DNA of 10,484 nt from Pigoraptor vietnamica (GCA_943704525.1 CALSCQ010002864.1:1-10484); one strand, 5' to 3'. Positions 1-8,762 are shown, counted from the stretch's first letter. Notes: generated by a model from the letters alone, not told the origin. Made by a program: numbers and translations.

Positions 1-55
<55 letters not shown>
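1..55. repeat. (GA)n microsatellite at left edge
   Basis: An uninterrupted GA dinucleotide array begins at base 1, so its true length is unknown. Read on the minus strand it is (CT)n, the sense strand of the partial gene next to it, so it may lie in an intron of that gene. The right edge of the window ends in the same repeat, which suggests that both edges are places where assembly stopped. Confidence 0.97.
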
Positions 56-59
<4 letters not shown>

Positions 60-183
60 TCTCGCCACGACACGACGGATGCCGTTATCAACCACAACGT
101 CAAAAACACGCACGACCGCCAAAGACCAACACAACGGCAAACAAGAAGATGCAGGCGATAAAAAAAGGAAAGAAAAAAAAAAG

Positions 184-251
<68 letters not shown>

Positions 252-484
252 AACCACTCGAAGAGAGAGGCAGTGACACCAACCCCAAACACGAACATGC
301 CGCCGATCGTCAGCGTGCGGTTGCCAAAACCGAGGTCGGGGAACACGGGGCACGGCGCCGGCGGGCCGGGGCTCGGCTTGGACCACTGCGCGCACGCACC
401 GCTCGCGAAAAAGATGACGACGAAGGCGCACACACGCGCCAGTGCCCACACGGGGAGAGGAGGGCGGCACATGGCGACCGCCAT
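1..484 (-). CDS. Partial secreted or membrane protein, N-terminal exon
   Basis: I do not recognise the family. The minus-strand ATG at 484-482 opens a frame that has no stop all the way to base 1. The first 31 or so residues look like a signal peptide: a short n-region with one Arg, a hydrophobic core (residues about 12-28, including AFVVIFFASG) and a plausible signal peptidase site ACA|QW. A Pro/Cys-rich segment follows (PGPPAPCPVFPDLGFGN), then TLTIGGMFVFG. The exon probably ends before the T tract; a possible donor GTGGTT starts at 257, giving a coding exon of about 258-484. If it did not splice, the frame would read through the tract as about 22 Phe, which is unlikely. The TLTIGGMF stretch faintly recalls the opening strand of periplasmic-binding-type receptor ectodomains, but that is a guess. 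A second in-frame Met lies four codons on. No expression evidence, and only one exon is visible. Confidence 0.4.
184..250. repeat. Poly(A)/poly(T) tract of 67 bases
   Basis: There are 67 consecutive A residues on the plus strand, preceded at about 161-183 by a purine run of A with a few G. On the minus strand this is a T tract lying just downstream of the signal-peptide exon, where an intron would be expected. A poly(A) tail of a retrocopied transcript is an alternative, but no coding sequence ends just upstream of it on the plus strand and I saw no target-site duplication. The exact length may be affected by sequencing error. Confidence 0.95.
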
Positions 485-773
485 CCTCTCGCAAGCAGCG
501 AGACGCCCAAAAGCCCCGCTGGGAAAAAAAACGCCGCGCAGCGCCCTCCCTATGCAAAGTCGTTTCAGAAAGTAATAAGGTAGTAGGGGCGTCGTCAAAA
601 GAAAAAACGGGAGATGAAAGAATTGTCGGGGTGTCGGTGTGGATGGAATGAAAATTTAAACGGCTTGTTAGAGCGTCGAGCTCCTCGTCAATAATAGAAA
701 CAACATAGAAAATAAGAGAGAAAGACTGGAGAGACACACACTCACGCACAGAGACGTGCACGGCTGTCGACAC

Positions 774-836
774 GAGAGAGAGAGAGAGAAAAAGAGAAGG
801 AAGACCCACAGGAAACACACACACACACACACGCAC
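774..836. repeat. Short (GA)n and (AC)n runs
   Basis: A GA run of about 16 bases at 774-789 is followed by a purine-rich stretch and then an AC run at about 815-836, all in the divergent intergenic region. They are ordinary simple repeats of the two classes found throughout the window. Confidence 0.9.
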
Positions 837-1040
837 ACTCGCAGTGGACAACATTCGCAGACACCACGCATGGAAGTCGGGGTGACACCTTGAACACGCG
901 TCGCTCTTGGCAACCGCCGTGCCGTGAATTGAAACTCGACCCGATTTTGGCACTCACTTTCGGGCAATATTCCAATTCCTTAATGTCAACCGGACAGAGG
1001 GCAGTGAGTGCGTGTCCCGGCCGATAATTTGAAGGCGAGT

Positions 1041-1107
1041 CCAAAATGCGTCAAGAAAATCGAGGGCGTAATAAATTGCGCGCCCCTCTCCAGCCGGGGC
1101 ATTTTGG
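1041..1107. repeat. 9-bp inverted repeat in promoter region
   Basis: CCAAAATGC at 1041-1049 is matched by its exact reverse complement GCATTTTGG at 1099-1107, with 49 bases between. It lies about 360 bases upstream of the EF-hand start codon. It could be paired protein-binding sites; the distance is too large for a convincing hairpin terminator. A 9-bp pair this close can also arise by chance. Confidence 0.5.
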
Positions 1108-1222
1108 CCGATCAGTCCGACTCAGTCACGTGCTCTCCGCTCTTGCTCACGGGTCCTCTCGCCACGTCGTGTGTGTGAAGCATGTCTTCGTTAGCGAATA
1201 ACGTGCCTCGGGCGTTTTATTC

Positions 1223-1232
1223 GCGCATGCGC
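1223..1232. promoter_or_regulatory. GCGCATGCGC palindrome
   Basis: A perfect 10-bp palindrome lies 234 bases upstream of the EF-hand ATG. It resembles the core of the animal NRF-1 site, but whether this organism has an NRF-1-like factor is unknown, and such palindromes occur by chance in CG-rich DNA. Confidence 0.25.
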
Positions 1233-1465
1233 ACTGTGCATTGGGGGCGTTCGTTGCTCGAAGAGCGTTGAGAGCGAGTTCCGTGCACATTCTGCGAGGA
1301 GCGCACGGACGTAAACCCTCCGGCGGGCGTCGCTAGGCGCGCGGACGTGTGCCGCTCATACTGTCGACGGTTGTTTGTGCAGGGTGTTGCTGCGCATGCA
1401 AGGCCCTGTCGTGCAGCCGTTCGCGCTGCGTTGCGGTGGTCTGCCAGTGGCAAACTCGAGATAAG

Positions 1466-2675
1466 ATGGGCAACGCGAACCGAAAACGCGAGTTGGACGA
1501 ATTTCGCGGCAAGACACACTGTGGGTCTCGGCACGCGCTTTGTGTGTGCGTGCGTGCGTTCGGAATTTTGGCTTGCGAGCCTTCAGAGTGTATGTCGCGA
1601 GTGAGACCCACGGGTGCCCCTTTGAGTGGCGTTCCCTTTTTACTGAATGTGCGAGAGGAGTTGTCCCGTGTGACCCATTGTCGCTCTCTCGCACACCATT
1701 GGGGCCGTGTCTCACTCCATACACTCGCAGTCTCGGAGAAGGAATTGAAGCTACTGCAGCAGCGCTTCCACACATTGGGCGACACAACCATCAACAAGGC
1801 GCAGTTTCGTCAGGTGGGTGTGCGTGCGCTTGCAATGTGTGTATGCGTGGGTGACATATAAGTCTGCGTACGTGCCAATGTTTGCGCGCCTGTGAATTAG
1901 CAGCGCTTGCGAGCCTCTCGTTGCGTTTGTGAGACACGCGTGTGCGGCTTGCGTGCCCAACACTCAAAATGCCTCCGTCACGCGGGGCAGGTGATTCGAG
2001 AGGCCCTCTCCGGCGACTGGACGAATGCGACCGTCTTCCTCGAGCGACTGTTCGACGCGTTCGATGTGAACCACGACCACTCGATCGATTTCCGCGAATT
2101 CATCCACGGTGGGTGCAATGCGCCAGGCGGCCTCGTGACACTCCGTCCAGACAGTCTTGAAGCGTGTGTGTGTGGTGTTGTTTGCGCACACTTCCCTCTG
2201 TGCTTGTTGAGCCGATGGACTGCTGTGTAAGACATACGAACCGACGATCTTTGTGCTTGTTCCCGCTCATTGCACTCCTCCCCCCGGGGCTTCTCCTTCG
2301 GCATGCACTTGACTGTTCGCTTCCGTCGCCGTGTTGTTTGCAGGCCTGAACATATTTCTCAAGGGGACGCCGCAAGAAAAGCTCGAACGTGGGTGCCGCA
2401 CGCGGGCTTGTGTGCTACCCTGTTGTGTGTTCCACGCCTTATATGGGCCTGTGTGCTTTTCCCTGTTGTCTGCTGCTGCGCACGTGCCACGATGCTTCCG
2501 CGCCGTGCGTGACGCCTTGCACTTGAATCTGCGCCGCAGTGTCGTTTCGCATGTACGACATTGACCGAAATGGCTACATCGACCGCGAAGAGCTCTTCGA
2601 GATCATGTCGAACGTGGTGGGTGTGCGCTTGGGGGTGCGCCTTGTGCGGCGTGATTCTTGTATCTCCTGCGTGCG

Positions 2676-2725
<50 letters not shown>

Positions 2726-3384
2726 AGGTCCTTTCTATTCTCGTGTCCTACGCGCGTTTCCTACTTGAGTTCGTGCGTTCCCGCGTGTTTCAGTTCACTT
2801 TTCTCCATGCACGCGACTGATGCGCCAGTGTGTGCTGATGTTTCGACACGCGCGCCCTTATCGCCAACAGTACAAGCTCTACTACAAGGACGACAACCGC
2901 GATTACATTCGCGCGATGGTAAACCGCATCTTCCAAGACCTCGACGTAAACGACGACGGACAGCTGGTGCGTTGCATCACATCGCGCCCGCGCGTGTGCG
3001 TGCGTGTGTGCATATGTGTATGTGTGTGCGTATGTGTGTGTGTGTGTGTGTGCATGTGTGTGTGTGTGTGCATGTGTCTGCATGTGTGCGCATGTGGCGG
3101 TCCACGTTATAGGGAATTGGTGGAGCTGTGCTTATCACGCCTCTTTGCAATGTCCTGAGGTTTGAGTGCGTGCGTGTCGGTGGTCGTGCGCCTATCTCGT
3201 TGCATGTCTGTCTCTGAGTCACAGCCCGTTGTTCGCCGTGCGTCTGTTTGACACTCGCGCATTTTTTTGGCAGTCCATGACCGAGTTCAAGCTGGCGACG
3301 CTCAAAGAGCCGCTGGTGCTCGATTTTCTCAACGAGTGCCTGCGCACGCCCACCGACACGGGCCGAAGCACCATCACGTCGTAA
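1466..3384 (+). CDS. NCS/calcineurin-B-type EF-hand calcium sensor
   Basis: Seven exons: 1466-1520, 1731-1813, 1991-2108, 2344-2388, 2540-2616, 2871-2966, 3274-3384 (585 nt, 194 residues, stop TAA). All phases join, donors are GTGGGT five times and GTGCGT once, and every acceptor is CAG. The protein begins MGNANRKR, so Gly2 could be N-myristoylated as in many neuronal calcium sensors, although residue 6 is Arg rather than the preferred Ser/Thr. Helix A (FSEKELKLL, 19-27) precedes a degenerate first EF-hand near 35-44 that lacks a full set of ligands. Three canonical 12-residue loops follow: 71-82 (DVNHDHSIDFRE), 107-118 (DIDRNGYIDREE) and 151-162 (DVNDDGQLSMTE), each with acidic or Asn ligands at 1, 3, 5 and 9 and Glu at 12. 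This layout is typical of the recoverin/NCS/calcineurin-B/CBL superfamily, whose members bind calcium and regulate kinases, phosphatases or channels at membranes. The exact subfamily and partner cannot be told from sequence. The last 14 or so residues are a hydrophilic tail. Confidence 0.93.
2679..2722 (+). repeat. (GT)22 in EF-hand intron 5
   Basis: A pure GT array of 44 bases lies inside intron 5 (2617-2870) of the EF-hand gene, with GT on the coding strand. It gives chance ORFs of alternating Cys and Val. Confidence 0.97.
2990..3100 (+). repeat. Imperfect (GT)n tract in EF-hand intron 6
   Basis: A GT-rich tract broken by GC and CAT interruptions fills the 5' third of intron 6 (2967-3273), again with GT on the coding strand. 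It starts almost directly after the donor GTGCGT, so the donor blends into the repeat. Confidence 0.9.
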
Positions 3385-3653
3385 CAACGCCGAGTGTTAC
3401 GCTCTTTAAACGTTGTTTGTCCGTGTCCCTCACTTTCACTTTCTCGCTGCCGGGCAAGCCGGGTTTCTTGCGCGGCACGCGTTGCGTCGTGCGTTTGCGT
3501 GTGCGTGTGCAGCGTGGTGTGCGGCGCTCCCGTCTACATATAATTGCGATCTAAGCATAGTGCAAAACGCGAGAGTGAATTTAGAACGCAATCATGACGA
3601 GCACGCGCACGCACGCACGCGGCACGCCGACTTGGTCCAACAACCGCAACACG
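3385..3653. other. Tail-to-tail spacer between EF-hand and katanin genes
   Basis: These 269 bases hold both 3' UTRs, because the EF-hand stop (3382-3384) and the katanin stop (3656-3654 on the minus strand) face each other. I see no AATAAA on either strand. A GTGCGTGTGCGTGTGC-like stretch lies at about 3490-3512. Confidence 0.75.
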
Positions 3654-6600
3654 TCAAGCGAGGGCCTCAAAGTGCACAAGGCATTCCCTGGCGGCCGCCG
3701 CACCCGCGCTTTTTCCTCCCCTCGCCGTCGCAATGTTCTGCAGCACGGACCGCAAGACGAGAAGGCGCTCGTGCAGGTTGCGGCACTTGTTGAGCCTGGG
3801 GAGACCTCAGTTCAATAGGCCGTCATAGGAGTTACAGACGGTGTGTGGAACAGAGAGGAGCATTCGTGAGAAATACAGGCGCGACAACGAAGCGACAAGC
3901 ACACTGGGGGGACATTAGTCGCGGGTGTGGGTCCACGGCGGACAGCGCACTCAAGAGCGCCCCTGCCGCAGAGAATTCCAACGTAACACCCACCTCTCCT
4001 CGCGGGTGATGTCAACGCCCGTGATGGTTGGCGCAGAGAGCGTCTCCTTCACAAGTTTGCCGAACGTCTCGAGAACAAGGGTTACGCCACGACATGCCGT
4101 CGTCACACGTCTGCGCGCCACGGACCTGTCAATTCACGCACACGAACACACGCACACACACACGTACGTACGCATACATACGCAAACACACAAGGCCACG
4201 TGCACACGCACACGCAAACACTTCCCACACACGCACGTACGTACGCATACATAAACATCCGAACCATCCGAACACTGCACACGCACACACGCGCGCGCGC
4301 CCATCGGGGTACCCACGGCTCCTGTCCAGACGCGAGCATGTCCTGCATGAGGGGTGCCATGAGCACAGAGACGTCCAGAGTCCACAGCGACGGCCGCATG
4401 TTGAGAATGCTCAGCACATCCGCAGCTGCGCCAGTGTCGTTCATGTCGGCGAGCGCCTACGTCGTGAGATGCGCTCGCGTCAGAACATAATGTGCACACG
4501 CACACACGCACGCACACGCGCGTACACACACACATGCACACGCACGCACGCGAACACAGAGTCCTTGCCATACCTCCACCGCGCCCTTGTAGTTGCGCTG
4601 CGCCCACAGCGACCGCACGACGCGCAGGTTGTTGAGGCGGTTGCCGATTGTCTTCACCAGCGCCGAGTGTCCCCCGCTAAGCCCGCCCATCACTTCGTCC
4701 TCACCTCCAAAGTAGGACGCGCCCGTGTGCGACGACACGGGCAGTTCGCGCGCGGCATGCCGAGAGTCCCTGCTCGCGGGCGCGTCGCGCTCGCTCCCCG
4801 CAGATCGCACGCCCGCGCGGCCGTGCGCCAGGGACGACGCAGACTGTGCCGTGTCCGGACGCGACGGTGGGTGGTTCCCGTGGAACGGATCCGCGGCGGC
4901 CGATGACACAGACGCGCGCGAATCGGCGCGGGCCGCGTGGAGGTGTCGCGAGGCGAGCTCTCGGTCGATGCGTTCCCTCTCCTGGCGCTCCCGGTCGGCA
5001 CGTTCGCGCTCGATGCGGTCCCTCTCGGCACGCTCCCTCTCCAACCGCTCCATGCGCTCCTTCTCCCGCGCAAGGCGCTCGCGGTCGCGCTGCAGCCGCT
5101 CCTTCTCGCGCTCGAGCTGTTCCCGCTCCGAGGCCTCTCGCTCTCTTTGGAGGCGGTCTGGCGTCGTGGCGGCCGCAAGGGGCGGCGTGTGCAGCGCGCG
5201 CTCGGTCACTGGGGACTGCGTGTGGCTCGACGTCGCGCTCGTGCGGTAGTGCTCGGGCGCGCCGCCCTTTCCCTGTGCGGATGAAATTGTCGACATTATC
5301 GATGAGCACAGCACTTGAATTAACGCGGACATACATGCGCACAATCCACACGAAGCGCAGACGAGCGGGCACACGCACCGGAAGGAACGCCTGCATGTCA
5401 AGCCCCATTGGCCTGTCCCTCGGTGCCCCGACAATGCTTGGATTTGTGGGCGGCACAACGACGGGCTTCGTGTATGTCTCGTCGAGTCGCCGCTTTGCGC
5501 TGCCGGCATCGAGCCTGCGAGAAAGAACATAGGGAAGTAAGCCAAACGGTGGACATTCATCGGTTGCGAGCACTAGTTGAGAACAATGCTCTGTTTGTGT
5601 GTGTGCGTCGACTCCACGCGCACACGCAGAGCACGTGTGAACACTTACCGCAACGGATCGCTCGCTGCCCCGCCGTGGCTGACGGCCGCGTTTGCACCCC
5701 GATGGTCTGTCAAATGGGCGAGGGCTCGGTCAGCGACGTGCACCGCGCCGCACCTTCGCACCCTCCACCAACGGCGACGACACACTCACCGGCACGCGGC
5801 GGCGAGTTGCGCTCCCGCTCGATTTTGTCGGCGCGCGCAAACGCCGTGTGTTTATCCTCCGTGTGGTGCGCGGCAGAGGGACCCAGCGACGTCACCGATG
5901 GCTCACGTGACGGCGCGCTCCTCGCTCTGTCTTGGACGGGCGTCGATCGGCCGCCGTTGTCACGCGGGGGATTCGCAACTTGGTTACTCGCGCTCGATAC
6001 TGACCGTTCGGATGCGCGTGACTGCGGGCCATTGCGAAGGTAAGCGATGGCACACACTAGCAATCCCAGTGTGAATGTACGGGGAACAGAACGGATCGGG
6101 GCAGCGAGGCAAACACGCACCGGCTGTGCGCGCGGGTCGGGCGCATTCTCGCTCATACGCAGATACTGAAAGGGCACCGACCACACGCCGACAAAGTTCT
6201 GCGTGAACGACGCGCCAAGCACCTGCAACGATGAGAGGGCGCGGGTCAGACATCGTTCTCACTCTGTGCGTGCGTGTGTGTGTGTGTGCGTGTGCGTGTG
6301 TGTGTGTGTGTGTGCGTGTGCGTAAACCATACCTGCTCCCCCGCGACGGCCATGTCGGCGACCTTGTTCCAGTTCATCGGCAGCACATCGTAGCATGCGA
6401 CGGGGTCCACACCAAATACCTGCGCACACCCAATCGCAAAGATTAATCGAGCTTACTGTTGCATTGCGCAAATTCCTAGCACTCGGTAAGAAGAGCACTC
6501 GCAATCAGCAGCTAGATAGCAGCAACTCTCTGCCACCGCACCTTCAACGCCTCTTTCGACCCGGAGAAAAGCACATCGCCGTCGGGATGGAAAGTGAGCG

Positions 6601-8324
6601 AGCGCACAGGAGACGCCTGCGCAGGAACGGGCGCTCAACACGAAGCCAGTCCATGCATGAGATCGGCAAACACGATACCCCTAACATACAACGTATACGC
6701 CTCCCTTCTTCGCTTACTACGAGAGCACGAGGCGCGCACACGCACATGCCGGACGCGGCGGAGATGTCGGATCAGTGTAAATCAAAAGCGTGTGTCCATC
6801 AACTGCACTGTGCGCGACAAAGAGAGGCGGCAAGCACCTGCGCATCCGACGACGACGCGAGCTGGAACGTCTCGAGGTCCCACATGCGGACGGTGCCGTC
6901 GGCGCTTCCCGTGGCGAGGAGAAACTCGCGCGGGTGGAATTCGAGCGTGGTGATGGGGCCCGTGTGTCCCCGAAAGTCCTGCGCCACCTTGCCCGTCGAC
7001 AGCTCCCACAGCTGCACGCACACGCACGCACGCACACAAAGCAGTGGGTGAATAAGGGTCACTGCTGACGGCACCAAGCCTATTCATAGCATCAGCCCTC
7101 CAGGCCATGTTTCCTTCGTAGTCACACTCGGCCTTTGCAGAGAGAGTGCAGCGCAATTTCTCCACCCACCCGCACGACGCCGTCCTCAGCGCCCAGCGCA
7201 ATCCAGCGTCCGTCCGGACTGAATCGGATGACATTGAGCGCCTGTCCGTGGTTGTAGTACGCGTGCACGGGCGACGCCCTCCGCACGTCCCACAGCTTCA
7301 GCGACGAGTCGACGCAACCGCTCGCAAAAAAGGCGCCGTAAGGGTGAAAATCGACGCACGTGCAGTGGCTCTTGTGGGCCGCATACGTACGAACGGCTGC
7401 GCGTGCCGGGAGGAGCGAGTGAGCCTCGCCTTCGAGGAAAGGAGGACAGCCACGGGTGCACAACGCACCTTTCGCTTGCTCAATGTCCCACATCTTGATC
7501 GCGCCCGTCGCCGAACCCGCGACGACGCTCGTCTCTTCAGAGTCAAAGCACGCGCTCTCCACCGCGCTCTGGTGGCCCGAGAGATGCTGTGTGGGAGGGG
7601 GAGCAGAGGGACGATAACGACGCACGGTGAGCGTAGGAACGCACACATTCACGCACGCACGGGCGGACTACATCGACGACAATTCTTCGTGAGCTGACAG
7701 CCCCTACGCACACGCACACGCATACACAGCCGCACGCGCGCATGCGTCACAACACAATCACATGCGCACACGCACGCGCGCACGCATACAAAGACGCACG
7801 CGGGCACACGCACACACAGACGCACGCGGACGCGCGCACGCATACAACGACGCACACGGGCACACGCACACAGAGACGCACGCGGACGCACCAGTCGGCA
7901 TGCCTGCTGTCCCACGAGCCACAAATTGACCATTCGGTCATCGCCGCCCGTCACAAAGACACGACCGGACTTGCGGCCAAACTGCAGGCACGTGACAGCG
8001 CCGCCATGGGCCGCAAATTCCTCTGCGTCGAGCGCAAACACAGCCGTCAGTGCATGCGTCTAGACACCCGCAGCCACCAAAGAATGCGCCGGCAGAAAAG
8101 CGCCGTCAGCCACTCCGACAGCGGTCACACCCTAGTGCAACACGCACAAATGCACAGAGTCATGTCATGTGCACTCTCAGCGCTATCTTGCGCTGGAGGT
8201 GAAGAAAGAGACGTCCACCACACGCACAGTCGCAAGGGGCAAGTATATGCAAACGAGTGCGTCGTCGTGTATGTGAGGGCGCACACTTACGCGTCTTAAA
8301 ATTCCGCTTTGTCGCCCGCTCCAT
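3654..8324 (-). CDS. KATNB1: Katanin p80 WD40 subunit B1-like protein
   Basis: Fifteen exons, 5' to 3' on the minus strand: 8324-8291, 8022-7892, 7586-7469, 7396-7170, 7011-6838, 6616-6542, 6419-6333, 6222-6121, 6021-5790, 5706-5649, 5514-5379, 5272-4574, 4456-4317, 4125-3994, 3795-3654 (2487 nt, 828 residues, stop TGA). The start [18 protein letters not shown] is spliced across intron 1 and aligns with the usual katanin opening. Six WD40 repeats span about residues 13-262, with VNLW (43-46), [13 protein letters not shown] and VRMWDLETF strand ends and the family-typical GRKSGRV..TGGDD and DFHPYG..ASG segments. [19 protein letters not shown] (about 272-290) closes the propeller region. A Ser/Pro-rich linker carries GLDMQAFLP (450-458). 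An Arg/Glu-rich helix (497-565) is unusual. The con80 domain (about 660-828), which in known katanins binds the p60 AAA ATPase, has [29 protein letters not shown] and [13 protein letters not shown]. The protein should target and regulate microtubule severing. It is longer than human p80 (655 residues) mainly through the linker. Confidence 0.95.
4137..4300 (-). repeat. CA-rich tract and 20-bp direct repeat in katanin intron 13
   Basis: Most of intron 13 (4126-4316) is CA-rich on the plus strand, hence GT-rich on the coding strand. A 20-bp word, CACGTACGTACGCATACATA, occurs identically at 4161-4180 and 4234-4253 (period 73), so part of the tract grew by segmental duplication rather than by dinucleotide slippage alone. 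Confidence 0.85.
4494..4558 (-). repeat. CA-rich tract in katanin intron 12
   Basis: An imperfect CA/CG-rich tract lies in intron 12 (4457-4573), beginning shortly after the donor GTATGG. The coding strand reads GTG/GCG-rich. Confidence 0.85.
4886..5161 (-). other. Arg/Glu-rich helix coding segment within katanin exon 12
   Basis: Exon 12 (5272-4574, 233 codons) encodes, at about residues 497-565 (roughly 5158-4952), nearly 70 residues made almost entirely of Glu, Arg, Lys, Asp and Gln with sparse Leu, Ile and Ala, for example [20 protein letters not shown]. The pattern fits a stable single alpha helix or a short coiled coil. A Ser/Ala/Arg-rich disordered stretch follows to about residue 655, before the con80 domain. 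Codons vary (CGC, CGG, CGT, AGA, AGG), so selection on the protein is more likely than recent repeat expansion. Confidence 0.8.
6266..6324 (+). repeat. (GT)n tract in katanin intron 7, reversed polarity
   Basis: Intron 7 (6223-6332) holds a GTGTGCGTG-type tract on the plus strand, which is (CA)n on the katanin coding strand. This is the opposite polarity from the other repeat-bearing introns of the gene. Confidence 0.9.
7776..7887 (-). repeat. 56-bp tandem duplication beside katanin intron 2 donor
   Basis: Two adjacent 56-base copies, 7776-7831 and 7832-7887, differ at only three positions. Both are CA/CG-rich. On the coding strand the second copy begins four bases into intron 2, just after the donor GTGCGT at 7891-7886, so the duplication copied most of the 5' end of the intron. 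Where the other copy ends, the corresponding bases read GCGCGT, so no second identical donor exists. Confidence 0.9.
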
Positions 8325-8462
8325 TTTCTGTGCCCACGGACGGACGCGGCAGACAAGCGGCGCAGAGAGATAATGTCGAAACGGCATTCAAAGTTCAAGT
8401 GGGATGAAAGATTCGAGAGAATACGTCAGTCGAAGAACGCACAGGCCCGTCTGTAACGGCGG

Positions 8463-8762
8463 TCACACCACTCTCTCCCCATCCGTTCCTCTGCAACCGC
8501 ACACATTCTGCTTAGACGACCACAACAGCTCTCTCGCTCTGTCAAACCCCTCTTCTAAAATGTCGCCGTCGTCACGCGCATCACACAGCGTGTCCCCCAG
8601 CACATTCCCCAAACGCACCTCTCCTTGCCTCGACGGCCCCACCAACAACCACCGCTGCGCACTATCGAAGTGGGAGCGCACTGCGGCCCATTGCGCCGCC
8701 ACCGCCTCTGAGTGATGGGCAGCCCAACACACCGACTTGCGACCCTTACGAGACTCCGCCAC
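8463..8762 (-). CDS. Possible small hypothetical protein or exon
   Basis: An open minus-strand frame ends in TGA at 8465-8463. The most protein-like part is about residues 20-80, with AQWAAVRSHFDSAQRWLL and ILEEGFDRARELLWSSK, which look like amphipathic helices. Third codon positions are mostly G or C, as in the real exons here. No ATG opens the frame in a convincing place; the frame starts on GTG, and a splice acceptor CAG at 8800-8798, preceded by the (CT)n array and CAC, could supply the true beginning as the last exon of a longer gene. I do not recognise a family. Overlapping plus-strand frames are also open, so this may be chance or katanin 5' UTR. Confidence 0.22.
   Translation of the reverse strand: MAESRKGRKSVCWAAHHSEAVAAQWAAVRSHFDSAQRWLLVGPSRQGEVRLGNVLGDTLCDARDDGDILEEGFDRARELLWSSKQNVCGCRGTDGERVV

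Larger units (their letters stand above)
485..1465. other. Divergent intergenic region
   Basis: No convincing gene is seen here. It separates two divergent starts, the minus-strand signal-peptide exon and the plus-strand EF-hand gene, so it should hold both promoters and 5' UTRs. It contains a short (GA)8 run (774-789), an (AC)n run (about 815-836), a 9-bp inverted repeat (1041-1049 with 1099-1107), a CACGTG at 1127-1132 and a GCGCATGCGC palindrome at 1223-1232. ORFs of about 100 codons in this interval are rich in Ser, Cys, Val and Arg and follow the simple repeats; I treat them as chance. No TATA box at a sensible distance is evident. Confidence 0.7.

Noticed and set aside
184-250. Retrotransposon or processed pseudogene tail
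   Set aside because: No reverse transcriptase, no gene copy ending at the tract and no flanking target-site duplication were seen.
79-583. Plus-strand Lys-rich ORFs across the poly(A) tract
   Set aside because: The poly-Lys is only the translation of the A tract, and the flanking residues have no protein-like pattern. The minus strand gives a better coding explanation for 258-484.
2539-3158. Plus-strand ORFs with Cys-Val repeats in EF-hand introns
   Set aside because: They read through (GT)n in introns; only the EF-hand exon portions are real coding sequence.
4028-5560. Long plus-strand and alternative minus-frame ORFs rich in His, Thr and Arg over the katanin gene
   Set aside because: They are shadows of katanin exon 12 and of CA-rich introns 12 and 13. 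The modelled katanin frame matches conserved family motifs on both sides.
5408-6074. Plus-strand ORFs of 165-211 codons opposite katanin exons 8-11
   Set aside because: They have no recognisable domain and lie antisense to well-supported exons; GC-rich coding DNA commonly leaves antisense frames open.
7649-8041. Katanin exon 2 frame read through as a 130-residue ORF
   Set aside because: It starts on GTG and runs into intron 2. The splice model joins [11 protein letters not shown] to QEFAAHG and continues at HLSGHQ, restoring the WD40 pattern.
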